In this document: positions 13,418-18,187 of the stretch, in pieces | Numbering within the stretch: position 1 is the stretch's first letter | How the letters are laid out: the number at the start of each line of letters is the position of its first letter | Assembly: GCA_963628785.1 (NCBI GenBank) | Contig: CAVGGQ010000042.1 | Span: forward strand, 1 to 18,187 | Reading direction: 5' to 3' | Source of the DNA: Apopatocola sp963628785 | Lineage (GTDB): Bacteria > Bacillota > Clostridia > Oscillospirales > Oscillospiraceae | DNA: 18,187 nt | The notes under the pieces: model-generated | Databases searched by the model: none | What the model saw: only the letters and a program-made list of their open reading frames with translations | What the model was told of the DNA's origin: nothing | Made by a program: the position numbers and the translations under genes

Positions 13418-16201
13418 ATGGATAAGCAGACCAAGTCCAACATGCCTCTCGATGAGAGCAAGCTGTCCTTTGAGATCCCCCGCACCGACGAGCCGCGAGA
13501 GAAGATCCTCAAGCTCGGCGCTATGATCACCGACCGCATGGGCGCGAAGATCACAGGCAACGACCCCGAATACTGGGGCTTCGCCGGCGTCGTCACCGAC
13601 GAGATGGCGGATGTCGCCCTCAAGATGAAGGTGCGTCAGCCCAAAACCACCGCGCAGATCGCCAAGCTCACCGGCAAGACCGAGGAAGAGCTCGAGAAGC
13701 TGCTCACCGAGATGGCGTACATCGGCATCGTGGAGTACAGCTGGGAAAACCTCGACGGCAAGAACCCGAACAACGAGAAGCGCTGGAGTGTGCCGCAGTA
13801 CATCCCCGGCAGCGCGGAGTTCCTCAACATGCGCACCTCGCAGCTCGAGGAGCACCCGGAGCTCGCCGCCTTCTTTGAGCGCATGACCTTCCTGCCGCTC
13901 GAGAAGACAACCCCGATGGTTCCGCCCGGAGGCGCCGGCATCGGCATGCATGTCATCCCCGTGGAGAAGGCCATCGAAGCGGAGAGCAAATCCGTTTCCA
14001 TCGAGCACATCTCCTACTGGCTGAAAAAGTACGACGGCGTTTACGCCGCATCCCCCTGCTCCTGCCGTATGTCCCGCGCCGTGCTCGGCGAAGGCTGCGG
14101 CGATGACCCCGAGAACTGGTGCATCGGCGTGGGCGACATGGCACGCTACCTCGTCGAGACCGGCCGCGGCCATTACATCACATACGATGAGGTCATGGAA
14201 ACGCTGCGCAAGGCCGAGGAGAACGGCTTTGTCCACGAGATCACGAACATCGACGGCGAAGACAAGATCATCGGCATCTGCAACTGCAACGTGAACGTGT
14301 GCAACGCCCTGCGCACAAGCCAGCTCTTCAACACACCGAACCTATCCCGCAGCGCCTATGTTGCGCGTGTCGAGAGCGAAAACTGCGTCGCGTGCGGCCG
14401 CTGCGTGGAGACCTGCCCCGCCGGTGCCGTGAAGCTCGGCCAGAAGCTGTGCACCAAGGATGGTCCCATTCAGTATCCGCGCCACGAGCTGCCCGACGAA
14501 ACGAAGTGGGGCCCCGAAAAGTGGGACATCAACTACCGCGACAATAACCGCATCAACTGCTACGATACCGGCACATCGCCGTGCAAAACGGCCTGCCCGG
14601 CTCACATTGCCGTGCAGGGCTATCTGAAGCTCGCCGCGCAGGGCAAGTACCGCGAGGCGCTGCAGCTCATCAAGCGCGAGAACCCGTTCCCCGCCGTATG
14701 CGGCCGCATCTGCAACCGCCGCTGCGAGGACGCCTGCACCCGCGGCACCATCGACCAGGCCGTCGCCATCGACGAGGTCAAGCGCTTCATCGCGCAGCAG
14801 GATCTCGATGCCGCCACGCGCTTCATCCCCGACAAGGTCATCCCCCGCACCGAGGGCAAGTTCTCAGAGAAGATCGCCATCATCGGCGCCGGCCCCGCCG
14901 GTCTCTCCTGCGCCTACTTCCTCGCGGAAAAGGGCTACCGCCCGACCGTGTTCGACAAGGCCTCCCGTCCCGGCGGCATGCTCATGAACGCCATTCCGAA
15001 CTTCCGCCTTGAGAAGGAAGTTGTGGAAGCCGAGATCGACATTCTGCGCGAGATGGGCGTGGAGTTCCGCTGCGGCGTGGATGTCGGCAAGGATGTCACC
15101 ATCCCCGAGCTGCGCGAGCAGGGCTACAAGGGCTTCTATGTCGCGGTCGGTCTGCAGGACGGCGGCAAGCTCCGCGTCCCGGGCGACGATGCCGATGGCG
15201 TAATGTCCGGCGTGGAATTCACGAAGAAGGTCAACCTCGACCCGACAACGAAGCTCTCCGGCAAGGTCGTCGTCATCGGCGGCGGCAACATCGGCTCCGA
15301 TGTGGCGCGCACCGCCGTTCGCTGCGGTGCCGAGAGCGTCACGCTCTACTGCCTCGAGGCGTACGATGAAATGCCCATGGGCGTCGAAGACCGCACCGAG
15401 TGCGAGCGCGACGGCATCACCGTCCGCGCCGGCTGGGGACAGACCGCCATCGAGACCGAAAACGGCCTGGTCAAGGCCATTTCTTTCCGCAAGTGCCTCT
15501 CCGTCCGCAACGCCGAGGGCCGCTTCGCTCCCACATTCGACGATGCCGAGACCGAGACCGCCGAGGCGGACACCATCCTCTACTGCATCGGCCAGCACCC
15601 CGACTGGGGCACCCTGCTTGAGGGCACGAAGGTCGAATTCAATCCCAACGGCACCGTGAAGGCAGACCCGCTGACCTACCAGACCGCCGAGCCCGACATC
15701 TTCGTCGGCGGGGATGTCTACACCGGCCAGAAGTTCGCCATCGACGCAATCGCCGCCGGCAAGGAAGGCGCCATCTCCCTGCACCGCTTCGTGCAGCCCA
15801 ACACGAGCCTGACCATCGGCCGCAACCGCCGTCAGTTCATCGAGCTCGACAAGAAGAACGTTCTCATCGACATCAATAATTTCGACAATACCCCGCGCCA
15901 GCGTCCCGGCTACAACGAGGAGCTCCGCCGCACCATGAAGGACGGCCGCCTCGCTTTCACCGAGGAGCAGGTCAAGGCGGAGACCGCCCGCTGCCTCGGC
16001 TGCGGCGCTTCCGTCGTCGACCCGAACAAGTGCCTCGGCTGCGGCGTGTGCACGACCCGCTGCGGCTTTGATGCCATCCATCTCCACCGCGAGCGCCCCG
16101 AGTGCAGCACCATGGTGCGCAGCGAGGACAAGATGAAGGCTATTCTGCCGTACATGATCAAGCGCGCCGTGAAGATCAAGCTCAAAGGCAAGAAAGGCTG
16201 A
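13418..16201 (+). CDS. multi-cluster Fe-S/FAD/NAD(P) oxidoreductase (GltD/DPYD-II-like core)
   Basis: This 927-residue protein moves electrons between NAD(P)H, FAD and several Fe-S clusters; its partner is unknown. Order of parts: an N-terminal module with a winged-helix-like stretch (~75-107) and an unusual cysteine set (CSC at 214-216, C227, C235, CNC at 288-290, C295); a 4Fe-4S motif CVACGRCVETCP (323-334); the cysteine-rich DPYD-II/GltD domain (C389, C393, C428, C432, C436, C440); an FAD fold with IIGAGPAGLS (488-497); an NAD(P) fold with VIGGGNIGSDVA (619-630); the GGDVYTG FAD motif (764-770); and a C-terminal ferredoxin-like motif (C859, C862, C872, C875, C878, C882). AAGGAG is 8 bases before ATG 13418. 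hypA begins 2 bases after its stop, so the role is probably linked to a nickel enzyme. It could also be a stand-alone NAD(P)H:ferredoxin-type enzyme; product naming as glutamate synthase small subunit would be misleading. Confidence 0.85.
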   Translation: MDKQTKSNMPLDESKLSFEIPRTDEPREKILKLGAMITDRMGAKITGNDPEYWGFAGVVTDEMADVALKMKVRQPKTTAQIAKLTGKTEEELEKLLTEMAYIGIVEYSWENLDGKNPNNEKRWSVPQYIPGSAEFLNMRTSQLEEHPELAAFFERMTFLPLEKTTPMVPPGGAGIGMHVIPVEKAIEAESKSVSIEHISYWLKKYDGVYAASPCSCRMSRAVLGEGCGDDPENWCIGVGDMARYLVETGRGHYITYDEVMETLRKAEENGFVHEITNIDGEDKIIGICNCNVNVCNALRTSQLFNTPNLSRSAYVARVESENCVACGRCVETCPAGAVKLGQKLCTKDGPIQYPRHELPDETKWGPEKWDINYRDNNRINCYDTGTSPCKTACPAHIAVQGYLKLAAQGKYREALQLIKRENPFPAVCGRICNRRCEDACTRGTIDQAVAIDEVKRFIAQQDLDAATRFIPDKVIPRTEGKFSEKIAIIGAGPAGLSCAYFLAEKGYRPTVFDKASRPGGMLMNAIPNFRLEKEVVEAEIDILREMGVEFRCGVDVGKDVTIPELREQGYKGFYVAVGLQDGGKLRVPGDDADGVMSGVEFTKKVNLDPTTKLSGKVVVIGGGNIGSDVARTAVRCGAESVTLYCLEAYDEMPMGVEDRTECERDGITVRAGWGQTAIETENGLVKAISFRKCLSVRNAEGRFAPTFDDAETETAEADTILYCIGQHPDWGTLLEGTKVEFNPNGTVKADPLTYQTAEPDIFVGGDVYTGQKFAIDAIAAGKEGAISLHRFVQPNTSLTIGRNRRQFIELDKKNVLIDINNFDNTPRQRPGYNEELRRTMKDGRLAFTEEQVKAETARCLGCGASVVDPNKCLGCGVCTTRCGFDAIHLHRERPECSTMVRSEDKMKAILPYMIKRAVKIKLKGKKG

Positions 16202-16203
16202 GC

Positions 16204-16551
16204 ATGCACGAGCTGGGGATCGTATTCCATCTCATAAAAACCGTCGAGCGCGTGGCGAAGGAGAATGCCCTGCAGCAGGTCTCCTCCGTAACGCTCGAGC
16301 TCGGCGAGGTATCCGGTGCCGTTCCGCACGAGCTCGTGTCCTGCTGGGACTGGACGGTCGCGCAGAAGGAGCTGCCCATGAAGGGCGCAAAGCTCGTCAT
16401 CGAGACTATCCCCGCCGTAACGCTGTGCGAGAGCTGCGGTGAGACCTACGCCACCGTGCCGAACGGACGCACCTGTCCGCTGTGCGGCAGCGAGGACACC
16501 GTGCTCGCACGCGGCAATGAAATCACACTCAAGGAAATCGAGGCGTGCTGA
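16204..16551 (+). CDS. hypA: nickel metallochaperone HypA
   Basis: This 115-residue protein delivers Ni(II) to [NiFe]-hydrogenase large subunits, or to urease in some bacteria, together with HypB. It starts with the invariant MHE (H2 is the nickel ligand) and carries the zinc-ribbon cysteine pairs C75-ESC78 and C91-PLC94. Length is normal (113-118). The ATG lies 2 bases after the upstream oxidoreductase stop, and its last bases overlap the alternative GTG start of hypB, so all three genes are translationally coupled. No hydrogenase or other nickel enzyme is within the window, so the target is unknown. Confidence 0.95.
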   Translation: MHELGIVFHLIKTVERVAKENALQQVSSVTLELGEVSGAVPHELVSCWDWTVAQKELPMKGAKLVIETIPAVTLCESCGETYATVPNGRTCPLCGSEDTVLARGNEITLKEIEAC

Positions 16552-16553
16552 CT

Positions 16554-17222
16554 ATGGACAATGTCCGCGTGATAGAAATCAAGCAGAGCGTGTTTGCGGA
16601 TAACGACCGCGAGGCCGACCGCGTCCGCGCCCGTCTCAAGGGGGAGAAGACATTCCTCCTCAACCTCATGTCCTCGCCCGGCAGCGGCAAGACGACCACG
16701 CTCCTGCGCACACTCGAAACGCTCAAAGATGAGATGCGCATCGGCGTCATGGAAGCTGACATCGATTCCGATGTGGATGCGCGCACGATCGCCTCGGCGG
16801 GCGTGAAGAGCATCCAGCTCCACACGGGCGGCATGTGCCACCTCGATGCGTGCATGACCGAGCAGGGTCTCGACGAGATCGAAACGCCGGACCTCGATAT
16901 GGTCGTGCTCGAAAATGTTGGTAACCTCGTGTGCCCCGCAGAGTTCGATACGGGCGCGGTGAAGAATGCCATGATCCTCTCCGTCCCGGAGGGCCACGAC
17001 AAGCCGCTCAAGTATCCGCTCATCTTCACTGTGTGCGATGCGCTCATCATCAACAAGATCGATGTGCTGCCGTACTTCGACTTCAACATGGATAAGGTGC
17101 GCGAATACGCCCTCCGCCGCAACCCGAAGCTCGAGATCTTCCCCATCAGCGCCAAGACCGGCGAAGGCGTCGACGCCTGGTGCGACTGGCTCCGCCGCCA
17201 AGTCGGCGACTGGAACGCCTGA
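16554..17222 (+). CDS. hypB: GTPase HypB, nickel insertion accessory protein
   Basis: This 222-residue SIMIBI-class GTPase dimerises and drives nickel transfer with HypA. Visible are the P-loop SSPGSGKTT (40-48), EADIDSDVD (67-75), the metal-site residues C95-H96 in TGGMCHLDA and C127 in ENVGNLVCPAEFD, and the guanine-specificity motif NKID (167-170). It has no N-terminal His-rich or CxxCGC nickel-storage region, so it is the minimal form. Start: ATG 16554, two bases after the hypA stop, with AGG 10 bases upstream; a GTG at 16545 that overlaps the hypA end would add three residues. It is the last gene of the operon; a strong terminator follows. Confidence 0.95.
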   Translation: MDNVRVIEIKQSVFADNDREADRVRARLKGEKTFLLNLMSSPGSGKTTTLLRTLETLKDEMRIGVMEADIDSDVDARTIASAGVKSIQLHTGGMCHLDACMTEQGLDEIETPDLDMVVLENVGNLVCPAEFDTGAVKNAMILSVPEGHDKPLKYPLIFTVCDALIINKIDVLPYFDFNMDKVREYALRRNPKLEIFPISAKTGEGVDAWCDWLRRQVGDWNA

Positions 17223-17234
17223 ACGACGCAATGC

Positions 17235-17281
17235 AAAAGCGCTGCCTCATGTGACTTGCATCACTTGAGACAGCGCTTTTT
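17235..17281. terminator. bidirectional intrinsic terminator between hypB and gntR
   Basis: AAAAGCGCTG (17235-17244) pairs with CAGCGCTTTT (17271-17280), extended by CTCA/TGAG and an inner GTGA/TCAC (17251-17254 and 17261-17264). T-runs follow on both strands, so it serves hypB and the convergent gntR. Confidence 0.9.
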
Positions 17282-17293
17282 CCGTATGCGGTT

Positions 17294-18034
17294 TTATTTC
17301 GTTGTTTCGTAGTCGCGGATGATATCCTCAAAGTAGGTGCTGCGGACGATCTCTTCCACGGGCTCCTCGGTCTGCGTGCGGAGCGACTCGAAGAGGCGGC
17401 TGTGTGCGGCAACCAGCTCATCGCCGCGGCCGATGGTGATCATGTTGGTGACCGTATGGTAGCGGACGGCGTGCGTGAGCGTACGCACCACGCGGCTGAT
17501 CTTGTCGGCGAGCGGGTTGTCGCCCATCTGCGACATCATGTTGTGGAAGCGGTTGTCCACATCAAAGAAGCGGTCGACCTTCTCCGCATCCGTCGCATCC
17601 GAGGCGATGACCGCCTTCATCTCCTCCAGAATGTCACGCAGTGCCCGGGCGTCCTTCTCGTTGTACTTCGCTGCGGCGAGGCGCATTGTGCCGACCTCCA
17701 CCATCTCGCGCAGCTCCATGAGGTGCTCAAAGGAGTCCTGATTGAGAATGATGCCGTAGATCATCGGATCGATCATGCTCTCCTGAAATCCGCTACACAC
17801 GAATGTACCCTCGGCACGCTTGCTCTCCAGTACGCCGAGATAGGCGAGGATCTTGATGGCCTCACGCACCGAACTGCGCGCCACGCCCATCGATGCGGCC
17901 AGTTCCGGCTCCGGCGGGATGCGGTCGCCGGGTTTGAGCTCCCGGTTCCGGATGGCGTCCGTCAGGCAGTTGATAACGCTCCGCACCACGGACTCCTGTT
18001 TTAAATTTTTCACATACCCCGGGGTCTCGCCCAT
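17294..18034 (-). CDS. FadR-subfamily GntR transcriptional regulator
   Basis: This 246-residue DNA-binding protein has an N-terminal winged helix (about 14-80; LKPGDRIPPEPELAASMGV, ARSSVREAIKILAYLGVLE) and a C-terminal FCD ligand domain (about 100-236). The metal- and ligand-binding residues of FCD proteins appear as D160, H164, H188 or H193, and H211. Such regulators usually sense a sugar acid, organic acid or amino acid and repress a neighbouring catabolic operon. The ATG at 18034 has AAGGAG 9 bases upstream; the open frame extends further without support. It is convergent to hypB and divergent from a gene that starts at the right edge, the most likely target. The effector cannot be named. 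Confidence 0.93.
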   Translation of the reverse strand: MGETPGYVKNLKQESVVRSVINCLTDAIRNRELKPGDRIPPEPELAASMGVARSSVREAIKILAYLGVLESKRAEGTFVCSGFQESMIDPMIYGIILNQDSFEHLMELREMVEVGTMRLAAAKYNEKDARALRDILEEMKAVIASDATDAEKVDRFFDVDNRFHNMMSQMGDNPLADKISRVVRTLTHAVRYHTVTNMITIGRGDELVAAHSRLFESLRTQTEEPVEEIVRSTYFEDIIRDYETTK

Positions 18035-18060
18035 GCCGTGTGTCTCCTTCCGTGTCCGAC

Positions 18061-18187
18061 AATTCGAATTTCTATGGGTTGATTGCATAATGAAGTTGGA
18101 CAGCTAAGAAAAAATCCATAGTGATTTTCCCATGCATGGTAGAATGAAGTTTGCACACAACATCTGCCAAGGGAGGGCAATCACTAT
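18061..18187. promoter_or_regulatory. divergent control region between gntR and a gene starting at the right edge
   Basis: It contains AATTCGAATT (18061-18070, perfect palindrome, in the gntR leader), AAGTTGGACA (18093-18102), CCATGCATGG (18130-18139, perfect palindrome) overlapping TAGAAT (18140-18145, a possible plus-strand -10), and GGGAGGG (18171-18177), a ribosome binding site 8 bases before the AT at 18186-18187. The next gene thus probably starts ATG at 18186 and is cut by the window. The palindromes are candidate GntR operators; no -35 box is convincing. Confidence 0.55.

Noticed and set aside
14864..16087. 407-residue minus-strand open frame opposite the flavoprotein (and similar ones opposite diaminopropionate ammonia-lyase and glycogen phosphorylase)
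   Set aside because: Ala/Val/Asp-rich translations with no recognisable motif; codon bias of the sense genes alone explains them.
13418..16201. Naming the flavoprotein as glutamate synthase small subunit
   Set aside because: It shares the DPYD-II/FAD/NAD(P) core, but has large N-terminal and C-terminal Fe-S parts, no glutamate synthase large subunit beside it, and nickel genes downstream.
13223..18070. TTCGAA palindromes near the operon promoter and in the gntR leader as a shared operator
   Set aside because: A 6-base word is expected several times in 18 kb by chance, and the flanks do not match; only the local pair at 13223/13246 is mentioned as a possibility.
1..18187. tRNA, rRNA, CRISPR arrays, known riboswitches
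   Set aside because: I looked for cloverleaf ends, regularly spaced repeats and typical aptamer cores and saw none; a covariance-model search would settle this.

Overview
The window reads as a chromosomal segment of a high-GC, anaerobic, low-oxygen-adapted member of the Bacillota (Clostridia, probably a gut lineage). This is inferred, not proven. The grounds are clostridial-type Fe-S flavoenzymes, a low-molecular-weight D,D-carboxypeptidase, two lipoproteins with Gram-positive type domains (GerMN-like and RsiV-like), a Bacillus-type Pho box, and the absence of any outer-membrane gene. Genes are densely packed and largely single or in short operons, with clear stem-loop terminators at several boundaries.

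Left part (1-5017): a YhcH-type sugar anomerase-like gene; a convergent Na+/phosphate cotransporter with a PhoU tail, preceded by direct repeats that match a PhoP box; then diaminopropionate ammonia-lyase followed by RidA, a chemically linked pair because the lyase makes 2-aminoacrylate and RidA hydrolyses such enamines. After RidA lies only the ATP-binding end of a sensor histidine kinase, a gene remnant.

Middle part (5018-11680): a secreted penicillin-binding D-Ala-D-Ala carboxypeptidase; two translationally overlapping lipoprotein genes; and glycogen phosphorylase under a good sigma-70-type promoter with a LacI/CcpA-type operator just downstream of the -10 box. The phosphorylase is split by a one-base frameshift in a run of four G.

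An IS3-family element (11696-13182) with 26-27 bp terminal inverted repeats and a 3-bp target duplication sits between glycogen phosphorylase and the next operon. It appears to have landed inside a stem-loop. Its orfB carries a frameshift, so it is probably dead unless helped in trans.

Right part (13238-17281): a three-gene operon, with near-consensus promoter, structured leader and terminator, encodes a 927-residue multi-cluster Fe-S/FAD/NAD(P) oxidoreductase followed by HypA and HypB, the nickel-delivery pair. No hypCDEF and no hydrogenase subunits are in the window. This is the most intriguing system here. A convergent FadR-type GntR regulator follows, and a divergent gene starts at the very right edge. 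A family of short palindromic repeats (four copies) is scattered through the intergenic spaces, and one copy carries the -35 box of the diaminopropionate ammonia-lyase promoter.
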